DNA from: Eubacterium sp. UBA3782
GTDB lineage: Bacteria > Bacillota > Clostridia > Lachnospirales > Lachnospiraceae
Assembly: GCA_002368795.1 (NCBI GenBank)
Contig: DFFG01000053.1
Coordinates: 1-42,223 of the forward strand
Direction of reading: 5' to 3'
DNA: 42,223 nt
In this document: one piece after another, positions 7,746 to 15,353 of the stretch
Layout: each line of letters starts with the position of its first letter
Position numbering within the stretch: the stretch's first letter is position 1
The notes under the pieces: model-generated
Databases searched by the model: none
What the model was told of the DNA's origin: nothing
The model's input: only the letters and a program-made list of their open reading frames with translations
Position numbers and translations under genes: made by a program

Positions 7746-8691
7746 CACCGGCGCAGCTTCCATCACCGCGCAGAGCTGGGAGCTTCCCGAGCCTGTCGGC
7801 GTATATACCGATGAGCTGATGAACAGCACGAAGGACTTCTCCGATACTGCTGTTATCGTAATCTCCAGAAGCGGCGGCGAGGGCGCTGACCTGCCTAGGG
7901 ATATGAGCCTGCTGATCGACGGCACCTACGGCGACAAGGAGCGTGCCGACTCTGTCGTTCCGGATGCCTACACCTATTTCAACGGTGTCTACACCAACAA
8001 CGGCACCACGCCCGACTTTGAACCCGGCGAGAGCTATCTGGAGCTCTCCAATCCGGAGGAAGAGATGATCGACGCTGTCTGCTCCAATTTCAGCAACGTC
8101 ATTGTCGTGGTAAATGCAAACAATACCATGGAGCTTGGCTGGGTCGATGAGTACGATTCCATCGGCGCTGTCATCTGGGCTCCCGGCCCGGGCGCTACCG
8201 GCTTTTCCGCCCTTGGCGAGATCATCTCCGGCGCGATCAACCCCTCCGGCAAGACGGTCGACACCTTTTTCAACTTCATCGGAACACAGCCCTCCACCGC
8301 CAATCCCTCTCTGCTCAACAACGTCCTCCGCGGCGAGTGGGGCTTCAAGGGATTTATCGAGACCGACTATGACGGCTCCTATGGATACATGATCTCCGAC
8401 AAGTCTGTACGTAACGGCAACGACCTGATGCTGGGCTTTGGCTCTGCTGAGACGGATGTCTTCACCGACCAGTCCGCTACAGCGATGATCGCCCTCCGCC
8501 AGGCATCCAAGAACATTATGTACACCATCGTAAACTCCGGCTACTACACCTTTGCCGAGACCGATCCGAACAATCAGCCCGACAAGATGGTAACCACCTT
8601 CCGCAATGTCAACATCGCCGTTGGCGTCGTTGTTGTTGCACTGGTCGCTCTGGCTTACTTCCTGTTCCTTCGGAAAAAGAAAGAAGCCTGA
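7740..8691 (+). pseudogene. circularly permuted GH3 beta-glucosidase fragment, 5'-truncated and internally deleted
   Basis: From about 7740 the plus strand encodes a GH3 C-terminal-type domain (AVIVISRSGGEGADLP, VIVVVNANNTMELGW, IWAPGPGATGFSALG, INPSGKTVDTF), then the end of the catalytic TIM barrel (LRGEWGFKGFIETDY, with the Asp nucleophile region) and a C-terminal membrane helix followed by RKKKEA. This order is the permuted arrangement known in ruminal and gut Clostridia. Between KTVDTF and FNFIGTQP (near 8270) most of the barrel is missing, and no start codon belongs to the fragment. It cannot be an active glucosidase. The frame is still open, suggesting recent decay. Confidence 0.75.
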
Positions 8692-8713
8692 CGCATTGCC
8701 CCGCATCCTGAAT

Positions 8714-8814
8714 ACTGACCGGCTTTGGAAAAAGGATAAAAAGCCTCCCTTTTAGAAAGCTGAAGAACATCCGAACTACCGGACAGGTGGCCAAATATCA
8801 TTCCGCCGGTCAGT
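8714..8814. repeat. 10-bp inverted repeat in the gap after the GH3 fragment
   Basis: ACTGACCGGC (8714-8723) is repeated inverted as GCCGGTCAGT (8805-8814), enclosing about 80 bp without a gene. It could fold in RNA or be a worn insertion footprint; nothing decides between these. Confidence 0.4.
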
Positions 8815-8831
8815 AACGGGATAAAAATACC

Positions 8832-8873
8832 GCGGCGCCGCATCTCCCCCGAGATACGGCGCCGCATTTTTTT
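8832..8873 (+). terminator. strong terminator after the GH3 fragment, probably bidirectional
   Basis: GCGGCGCCG (8832-8840) pairs with CGGCGCCGC (8857-8865), with an inner ATCTC/GAGAT stem and a CCCC loop, followed by a T-run from 8867. On the minus strand a TATTTTTA stretch follows the same hairpin, so it can also end the araC transcript. Confidence 0.85.
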
Positions 8874-10110
8874 ATCCCTCTGTCTGTATTCTTTTCCGGT
8901 ACTCTGCCGGTGTGCATCCGGTCGTCTCCCGGAAGCTCTTGATAAAATAGTTCGGCGTATTGAAAGCCAGCCGCTCAGCGATCTGACCGACCGAAAGATC
9001 CGTCGTCTCCAGCAGCAGCTGCGCCCGTTTTACCTTTGCCTGGCGCACATAGCTGCTCACGCTCATCCCTGTCTCCTTTTTGAATTTGACCGTAAGATAA
9101 TATTCCGTATACCCGGCCAGAGAGGCCAGATCCGCCGCCGTGATCCGCTTGTCCAGGCTCAGCTCGATGTAATCGCAGCATTTCTGGATCGCATGGGAAT
9201 AGTTCGGATCTGTTTTCAGACTGTGGACCCGGGTAATAAAGTCGTTGTACATGGTATAGGCCAGGGCAGAAAGCTCAGCGGAATCCCTGCAGTCCTCCAC
9301 CGCCTGGATATAGGCATCGCCCAGGGAATAGGCCGTATCCGGAGACAGGCCGCCCTCCATGGCCGCCCGGCAGACCAGCGAGGTGAACACGATGATGCTC
9401 GTCTTTGCCTGCCGCAGGGGATCCCGTCCGTGGACCGGCACGCCCGGACTCTGCCGGATCGCCGTCTGAAGAATGTCCCCGTAATTGATGTTGCCCTCCC
9501 GGACCATCTGCAGCATGGCCTTCTCTGAGAGATAGATCCGGTTCCTGTCCCGCTTATCCACCGGCCCGGCATGGATCCCGCTGTCGGAGAGCAGGCTCTT
9601 CTCCAGATCCTCCAGTCCCAGCTGCTGCCCGTTTATCGTATTGTGAACCATGATTACATACCGGATAAAGATCGCATAGGAGATCACCGGCAGATGGCCG
9701 ATCCGATCCAGCAACCGGCGGGTGAAGCTGTGGCTCTGCGGCTCATGCCGGTCCGCGTGCAGTTCATTTCGGATGGCTGTGGTGTCCGGAGCCATGTAAA
9801 AGACCGGGCCGATGACCAGGACCAGATCACCGGATCTGTTCGGCGTCGGAACGGCTGCCCACTGCATGCCGACCGGCGACCCGAGAAGCTGCGGCACACG
9901 AAACTCCCCGGACTGCAGGCATTCCTCCAGCCGGCTGCCGCCAAAAAGGAGCAGCGCCTGCTCCAGCGTCTCCCGATCCTCCTCGGGACAGGTGGTTCCA
10001 AGACATGTCTTATCCCTTGTAAAACCCCAGATATAAAACTGCTCATTGCTGGGCAGCAGCCTGCCAAGAAGGGTCAGGGTCTGCTCTCCTCCGGTCTGTC
10101 TGCCTGCCAT
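8872..10110 (-). CDS. AraC-family transcriptional regulator of the glycoside locus
   Basis: This 412-residue protein has a C-terminal AraC/XylS DNA-binding domain (about 305-412) with both helix-turn-helix units: KRITAADLASLAGYTEYYL with LTVKFKKETGMSV, and LSVGQIAERLAFNTPNYFIKS with the closing FRETTGCTPAEYRK. The 300-residue N-terminal part has no recognisable cupin or periplasmic-binding motif and may be a novel sensor. AGGAGGTATAA precedes the ATG by about 11 nt. It is transcribed away from the GPH symporter and glycosidases, with a 475-bp gap carrying 27-bp repeats between them, so it most likely controls that locus (inference). Confidence 0.9.
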   Translation of the reverse strand: MAGRQTGGEQTLTLLGRLLPSNEQFYIWGFTRDKTCLGTTCPEEDRETLEQALLLFGGSRLEECLQSGEFRVPQLLGSPVGMQWAAVPTPNRSGDLVLVIGPVFYMAPDTTAIRNELHADRHEPQSHSFTRRLLDRIGHLPVISYAIFIRYVIMVHNTINGQQLGLEDLEKSLLSDSGIHAGPVDKRDRNRIYLSEKAMLQMVREGNINYGDILQTAIRQSPGVPVHGRDPLRQAKTSIIVFTSLVCRAAMEGGLSPDTAYSLGDAYIQAVEDCRDSAELSALAYTMYNDFITRVHSLKTDPNYSHAIQKCCDYIELSLDKRITAADLASLAGYTEYYLTVKFKKETGMSVSSYVRQAKVKRAQLLLETTDLSVGQIAERLAFNTPNYFIKSFRETTGCTPAEYRKRIQTEG

Positions 10111-10140
10111 ACTCGTTTATACCTCCTGCTCATGCTGCGC

Positions 10141-10295
10141 TATCCATACCGACTGCCTGTATCCGGTCTTCCAGTCCGGCTGTCAGTATACAATCTTCCA
10201 ACCGGCTGCGGCATCCATTATTCCAGCTCTGCTGCCAATATCCAGTCTTCCGGCCCGGCTGTCAGTATCCATTTTCCATACCGACTGCAGTATCC
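10141..10295. repeat. degenerate 27-bp tandem repeat array
   Basis: Units start at 10141, 10160, 10187, 10213, 10239, 10266 and 10291 (spacing 19, 27, 26, 26, 27, 25). The common pattern is TATCC-N-TCTTCC followed by CCGGCTGTCAG, best preserved in units 10160 and 10239. The array lies in the gap between the araC gene and the symporter gene. The rest of that gap (10296-10585) is AT-richer and holds a candidate promoter. Confidence 0.7.
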
Positions 10296-10506
10296 GAAGC
10301 GGAACAGAGATTCCCGGATTTTTGCCATTTCTTTGGGATCATCCACACGATCCGGCATGGAATCCTTTTTGAGGGTTCACATTCCTTGTTTTTTGCCCTG
10401 TGTCCCCTGCTTTCCGCCTGCCGTCCTGCCTCTTTTATCTGCACGCCCTTTGATTTTTTATTTTATCATTTTCACGAATTTTTGTCATTCCGGAATAAAT
10501 ATTGGC

Positions 10507-10535
10507 TTTTTTGCCGCTGTTTTTTCTTCTATACT
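10507..10535 (+). promoter_or_regulatory. candidate promoter of the glycoside locus
   Basis: TATACT at 10530-10535 lies 50 nt before the symporter start. The hexamer 17 bp upstream is only TTTTTT, a poor -35, which would suit an activator-dependent promoter under the neighbouring AraC protein (inference). Confidence 0.35.
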
Positions 10536-10585
10536 TGTAGCATAAAGAACTGTCCGTAAGCATTTCAGAGAAAAGAGGTATCCAC

Positions 10586-12088
10586 ATGTCCCAAAAGAAA
10601 CTGACCCAAAGTGAGATCGACGGCGTCCAGTACAGACACGCCAAACTGTGGCAGATCATCCTGTACGCCACCAACGCCCTCTGCGGTATGACCGTCTACA
10701 CCCTGATGAACAGCTACGCCAGCTATATCGCCGGCCTTGGCTTCGCGATCTCGGCCGTCGCTGCCGGCGCGATCATCACCGGCTCCCGTGTGCTGGATGC
10801 GATCACGGATCCGCTCCTGGCTCTCGTATATGATAAGGTAGAAACGCGGTTTGGCAAACTCCGTATTCTTCTGATCGGCGGCTTCCTGATGGAAGCGATC
10901 GCCCTGCTGCTGATGTATGACGGCGCTGCCCGCGCAGGCCTTGCCGGCCCGGTCGGCCTTACGGTATTTGTCATCCTGTATGTCATCTACATCATCGGCT
11001 ACACTGCCCAGAACATGACCGCCCAGACCCTGCCGGCGATCATGAGCAATGACCCGAAGCAGCGGCCCACCATCGGTGTCTGGGTAACAGGCTTCAACTA
11101 TCTGGTCCCGGTCGTTCTCTCCATCGTCACCAACAACGTTCTGCTCCCCAGATTTGGCGGTCAGATCAACCTGGAGTTCATGGGCGCGGTCGCAAAGCTG
11201 TTCATGCTGCTTGGCTTTATCGGCGTCATCCTGGTCTCCATCGGTGTTTCTGAATATGACAAGCCGGAATATTACAAGGGTGCCGTCAAGACAGAGCCCC
11301 TGAAGCTCCGCGATATGATCGAGGTCCTGGCCCACAACAAGCCTCTCCAGAGCTACATCGCCGCCCAGTCCTCCGACAAGATCGCCCAGATCACGGCTTC
11401 CCAGGGCGTCATCACCACCATGCTGGCCGGTATCCTGATCGGCAACATGGGCATGGCCACCATCCTGTCCGTGGTCAGCATGCTGCCCTCCATCATCTTC
11501 GCCATCTTTGGCGCCAGATATGCCGGAAAGCACGGCTCAAAGAAAGCGATCGTTACCTGGACAAACGTCTGTATCGTCCTGTCCACCGTCGCTCTTGCCT
11601 TCTTCCTCATTGTTAACTATGTCGGCAGCGGTACCGGCAGCATCGCCTCCTTCGGTGTGACCATGATCCTCTATGTCGTGATCACGCTGGCGCTCAACGG
11701 CGCAAAAATGTGCGTCACCACAGCCAGCACCTCCTTCATGGCCGACGTTATCGACTTCGAGCTGGATAGAAGCGGCCGCTATATCCCTGCCGTTGTGACC
11801 GGAACCTACAGCCTGATCGACAAGCTGATCTCCTCCTTTGGCGCACTGATCGCCGGCCTGGCCATCGTGGTTGCCGGCTACCACGGCACCGCCCGTCCGC
11901 AGCCGGGTGATCCCGCAACTCCCGCGGTCTTCTGGGTGACCATGATCGTCATGTATGTCGTCCCGATCATCGGCTGGATCGTCACACTGATCGCCATGAA
12001 GGGCTGCCGCCTGGATAAGGAAGAGATGATCGCCGTTCAGAAGCGGATTGCCGCAGCAAAGGCTGCCGCAAAGGGCGAAGAGGCCTAA
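10586..12088 (+). CDS. GPH-family (glycoside-pentoside-hexuronide) cation symporter
   Basis: This 500-residue integral membrane protein has about twelve helices and the GPH/MelB pattern: an early GSRVLDAITDPLLALVYDKVETRFGK segment (Asp-rich cation site and D-x-x-x-x-R-x-G-K/R loop), and a mid-protein TAQTLPAIMSNDPKQR motif. It imports glycosides or sugars with Na+ or H+. The ATG follows AGAAAAGAGG. It leads the glycosidase cluster; the GH2 gene starts 123 bp after its stop. Transport of intact glycosides followed by cytoplasmic cleavage would fit the absence of signal peptides on the enzymes downstream. Confidence 0.9.
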   Translation: MSQKKLTQSEIDGVQYRHAKLWQIILYATNALCGMTVYTLMNSYASYIAGLGFAISAVAAGAIITGSRVLDAITDPLLALVYDKVETRFGKLRILLIGGFLMEAIALLLMYDGAARAGLAGPVGLTVFVILYVIYIIGYTAQNMTAQTLPAIMSNDPKQRPTIGVWVTGFNYLVPVVLSIVTNNVLLPRFGGQINLEFMGAVAKLFMLLGFIGVILVSIGVSEYDKPEYYKGAVKTEPLKLRDMIEVLAHNKPLQSYIAAQSSDKIAQITASQGVITTMLAGILIGNMGMATILSVVSMLPSIIFAIFGARYAGKHGSKKAIVTWTNVCIVLSTVALAFFLIVNYVGSGTGSIASFGVTMILYVVITLALNGAKMCVTTASTSFMADVIDFELDRSGRYIPAVVTGTYSLIDKLISSFGALIAGLAIVVAGYHGTARPQPGDPATPAVFWVTMIVMYVVPIIGWIVTLIAMKGCRLDKEEMIAVQKRIAAAKAAAKGEEA

Positions 12089-12097
12089 GGCAGAAAC

Positions 12098-12177
12098 GAA
12101 ATCTGCATCACCTTCTGAGATTTCCGCAAAGATATGCCGGATGAAAGCTATGGGCGTCTGTAGTTTTCATTCCGGCA
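12098..12177 (+). other. two hairpins between the symporter and GH2 genes
   Basis: GAAATCT (12098-12104) pairs with AGATTTC (12118-12124), and TGCCGGATGAAA (12135-12146) pairs with TTTTCATTCCGGCA (12164-12177) with one bulge. No T-run follows, so they look like transcript-processing or stability structures rather than a terminator. Confidence 0.5.
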
Positions 12178-12211
12178 AAGCGTTCATTACTACTTAACTG
12201 GAGAAATGATT

Positions 12212-14413
12212 ATGAGAAAAACATGCCTGTTTAATGACAACTGGCAATTTGAAAAGGAAGGCGCGGTTACATCCGTGTCCCTTCCCCATACCTGGAACGC
12301 TGAAGACGGCCAGACAGGTCCCGCGATGTACTGGCGGGGCACCTGCCTGTACCGCAAGAGCTTTGCCCGCCCGGCTCTGGCCGACGGCCAGAAGGCCTAT
12401 CTGGAATTCCGCGGGGTCAACTCCTCCGCACGGGTCTGTGTAAACGGCACGGAGGCTGCCGCTCACGATGGCGGATACTCCACCTTCCGCGCGGACATCA
12501 CCGGTCTCCTGCAGGAGGAAAACCTGCTGGAGGTGGCAGTTGACAATGCCCCCAACGACCATGTCTACCCCCAGAGGGCTGACTTTACCTTCTATGGCGG
12601 TATCTACCGCGATGTATACCTGATCACCGTTGAAAAAGAGCATTTCGACCTGGATTATTTCGGGGGCAGCGGTCTGCAGATCACGCCAAAGCTCTCCGGC
12701 GAGGATGCGGAGATCTTTTTTGAGACTTGGTCCACGCCCGGCACGGAGCGTATCTGCGTATCCGTAGAGGGTGTCGGCGAGACGGAGCTCTCCCTCTCAC
12801 TCCAGGATGGAAAGATGGTCGGCACCGGTTCCCTTCCCATCCCGAAGGTCCACCGCTGGGACGGCCTGGCAGATCCCTTCCTCTACACAGCAAAGGCCGT
12901 CCTGTACGCCGGTGGCGCTGTGCAGGATGAGGTAAGCAGCCGCTTTGGCTGCCGGGAATATGCCTTCGATCCGCAAAAGGGCTTCTTCCTGAACGGCCGC
13001 AGCTATCCGCTGCACGGCGTATCCCGCCACCAGGACCGTCAGGGCGTCGGCAACGCGCTGACCCGGGCCATGCACGAAGAGGATATGGAGCTGATCCTTT
13101 CCATGGGCGCCAACTCCATCCGCCTGGCGCATTATCAGCACGACCAGTACTTCTATGACCTATGCGATGAAAAGGGCATCGTCGCCTGGGCAGAGATCCC
13201 CTACATCACCGTCCACATGGACGGCGGCAGGGCCAACACCATCTCCCAGATGACGGAGCTGATCACCCAGAACTACAACCACGCCTCCATCATCTGCTGG
13301 GCCCTCTCCAACGAGATCACCCTCAACGGCGTCACGGACGACCTGATGGAAAACCATAAGATCCTGAACGATCTGGTCCACCGGATGGATCCGACCCGGG
13401 TATCGGCAATGGCCAACCTGTTCCTGCTGGAGACGGACAGCCCCCTGGTACGCCTCCCGGACATCCGCGGCTACAACCTGTACTACGGCTGGTATGTGGG
13501 CGATATGACCGACAACGACACCTGGTTTGACGACTTCCACGCAAAATATCCCGATGTTGTGATCGGCCTGACCGAGTACGGTGCCGACAGCACCATCGCC
13601 CTCCAGTCCCCGAAACCGGAGAAGGGCGATTATACCGAAAGCTACCAGGCCGTCTACCACGAGCATATGCTGGAGCTGTTCTCCACCCGTCCCTACATCT
13701 GGGGCACCTACTGCTGGAACATGTTTGAGTTTGCCGCGGCAGGCCGCGATGAGGCCGGCGATCCGGGCAAGAACCACAAGGGCCTGATCACCTTTGACCG
13801 CCGCTGCAAAAAGGATGCCTACTACATCTACAAGGCCTGGTGGTCCGACGAAGCCTTCGTGCATCTGTGCGGAAGCCGCTACCATGACCGCGTCGAGCCG
13901 GTAACCGAGGTCAAGGTCTACAGCAATCAGCCGGAAGTTACGCTCTATGTGGACGATGTCCTGTTTGGCACACAGACCGGCAGCCACATCTTCCGCTTCC
14001 AGGTGCCCATCAGCGGTGTGCACCAGATCAAGGCAGTTTCCGGCACCCTGGAAGATACCATGGAGATCGCAAAGGTCTCTGCCCCGAACCCGGCCTACTT
14101 TGCCTCTGCCGACCAGGTGCGCAACTGGTTCGATCCGCCGGCAGTCGATCCTATGGACCGGGAAGGCTATCTGTCCATCAACAGCTCCCTGGGCGAGATC
14201 GGTTCCACGCAGGGCGGCGCAAAGCTCCTGGAGAGCCTTATGAGCCGGCTGCCCGGTGCGGGCAATGCTGCCGCACAGCAGAATCCGGCCATGCAGGCGA
14301 TGGTGGCCCGCCAGCCGCTCAAAAAGGTCCTGCAGCAGGGAGGCTTCAAGCTGGATGAGAAGCAGCTTGGAGAACTCAACGCCATGCTGAACCGGATCCC
14401 GAAGCAGGGCTAA
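12212..14413 (+). CDS. glycoside hydrolase family 2 enzyme (beta-galactosidase/beta-glucuronidase type)
   Basis: This 733-residue enzyme shows GH2 order: N-terminal sugar-binding domain (LPHTWNAEDGQ, YWRGTCLYRKSF), immunoglobulin-like domain, TIM barrel, then a C-terminal beta domain. The acid/base Glu is E368 in ALSNEIT, and the nucleophile is E455 in GLTEYGADS; GTYCWNMFEF follows. The ATG at 12212 is chosen because GGAG lies 8 nt before it; the ATG at 12206 would be only 2 nt away. There is no signal peptide, so it acts in the cytoplasm on imported glycosides. The last 80 residues (Gln/Ala/Leu-rich, with LMSRLPG and LNAMLNR) are an unusual helical extension. Exact substrate is not decided. 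Confidence 0.9.
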   Translation: MRKTCLFNDNWQFEKEGAVTSVSLPHTWNAEDGQTGPAMYWRGTCLYRKSFARPALADGQKAYLEFRGVNSSARVCVNGTEAAAHDGGYSTFRADITGLLQEENLLEVAVDNAPNDHVYPQRADFTFYGGIYRDVYLITVEKEHFDLDYFGGSGLQITPKLSGEDAEIFFETWSTPGTERICVSVEGVGETELSLSLQDGKMVGTGSLPIPKVHRWDGLADPFLYTAKAVLYAGGAVQDEVSSRFGCREYAFDPQKGFFLNGRSYPLHGVSRHQDRQGVGNALTRAMHEEDMELILSMGANSIRLAHYQHDQYFYDLCDEKGIVAWAEIPYITVHMDGGRANTISQMTELITQNYNHASIICWALSNEITLNGVTDDLMENHKILNDLVHRMDPTRVSAMANLFLLETDSPLVRLPDIRGYNLYYGWYVGDMTDNDTWFDDFHAKYPDVVIGLTEYGADSTIALQSPKPEKGDYTESYQAVYHEHMLELFSTRPYIWGTYCWNMFEFAAAGRDEAGDPGKNHKGLITFDRRCKKDAYYIYKAWWSDEAFVHLCGSRYHDRVEPVTEVKVYSNQPEVTLYVDDVLFGTQTGSHIFRFQVPISGVHQIKAVSGTLEDTMEIAKVSAPNPAYFASADQVRNWFDPPAVDPMDREGYLSINSSLGEIGSTQGGAKLLESLMSRLPGAGNAAAQQNPAMQAMVARQPLKKVLQQGGFKLDEKQLGELNAMLNRIPKQG

Positions 14414-14427
14414 GCACAGACAACAAA

Positions 14428-14468
14428 GCTGCCGCATGGAACGCTGTATGCATGTTCCGTGCGGCAGC
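14428..14468 (+). other. strong hairpin between GH2 and isomerase genes
   Basis: GCTGCCGCATGGAAC (14428-14442) pairs with GTTCCGTGCGGCAGC (14454-14468), 15 bp with one G-T pair. Only CTTCTGT follows, so termination would be weak and this may set differential expression within the operon. Confidence 0.6.
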
Positions 14469-14493
14469 CTTCTGTATGATAAGGAGACGATCT

Positions 14494-15339
14494 ATGAAAA
14501 CAGCTGTACAGCAGATCATGCTGGGCACCGTGACTGGAAATGAGACGCAGGCCCTGGAGACACTGAAACGGATACGGACAGCCGGCTATGACGGCCTGGA
14601 GCTGAACCGCTTTATGCTGCACAAAAGCTCTTTGATGGTCCGCCTGCTGACCCGGGCGGCCGGGATGCCCACCGGAAACGGCGGGAATCTCGACTGGCAA
14701 AAGCTCCTTACGGCAAGCGGCCTGTCGGTGATCAGCCTGCACACGGATCTTGGCTCCCTGGAGCGGGAGCTTTCCGCCATTGCGGCGGAGGCGAAAGCCC
14801 TTGGCACGGACCGGGTCGTCATCACCGGCATGTACCGCTTTGACTACACAAACGAGGGAGAGGTGCGCGCCCTGGCAGGGCGCCTGAACAAGGCCGGCGA
14901 CGCATTGCGGGAACAGGGCCTGTCCCTGTTCTACCACAACCACAACGTGGAGCTTCTCCGCGTCCGGCCCGGCGTTACGGCCTACGACCTGCTGATCGGC
15001 GAGACGGATCCCGCCCTGGTCAACTTTGAATTTGACAGCTACTGGTTTACCGACGGCGGCGCGGACGCCGCAGCCTGGATGGAACGGCTTGGCAGCCGCA
15101 TGAAGCTCTGGCACATCAACGACCGGGGCTCCCGCCAGAAGGGCGCCTCCATGACGCCGATCCTGAAGGCAGACAGTATGGAGCTTGGCACCGGCAGCAT
15201 GAATCTGAAAAAACTGAAGGAGGCCGCCCTCGCCAACGGCGTCGAGGCCGTTGTCCTGGAAAGCCATAAAAACTGGATCGACAAGGATCCGGTAAAGAGT
15301 CTGGAACTGAGCAGCCGCTGGCTGCGCGACAATCTTTAA
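14494..15339 (+). CDS. sugar phosphate isomerase/epimerase-like TIM-barrel protein
   Basis: This 281-residue protein belongs to the xylose-isomerase-like/AP-endonuclease-2 barrel superfamily. It shows the metal-site strands: YDGLELN near the start, VISLHTD, LSLFYHNHNVE, VNFEFDSYW (carboxylate ligands), MKLWHINDRG and VVLESHKNW near the end. Relatives include sugar-ketone isomerases, inosose dehydratases and 3-keto-glycoside lyases/epimerases. The ATG at 14494 follows AAGGAGACG. The GH78 gene starts 14 bp after its stop. Placement among GH2 and GH78 suggests it processes the released sugar or a modified glycoside; the reaction is not readable. Confidence 0.85.
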   Translation: MKTAVQQIMLGTVTGNETQALETLKRIRTAGYDGLELNRFMLHKSSLMVRLLTRAAGMPTGNGGNLDWQKLLTASGLSVISLHTDLGSLERELSAIAAEAKALGTDRVVITGMYRFDYTNEGEVRALAGRLNKAGDALREQGLSLFYHNHNVELLRVRPGVTAYDLLIGETDPALVNFEFDSYWFTDGGADAAAWMERLGSRMKLWHINDRGSRQKGASMTPILKADSMELGTGSMNLKKLKEAALANGVEAVVLESHKNWIDKDPVKSLELSSRWLRDNL

Positions 15340-15353
15340 GGAGGATCCCGGCT

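Noticed and set aside
8714..8814. insertion sequence ends
   Set aside because: Only a 10-bp inverted repeat encloses 80 bp; no transposase remnant or target duplication seen.
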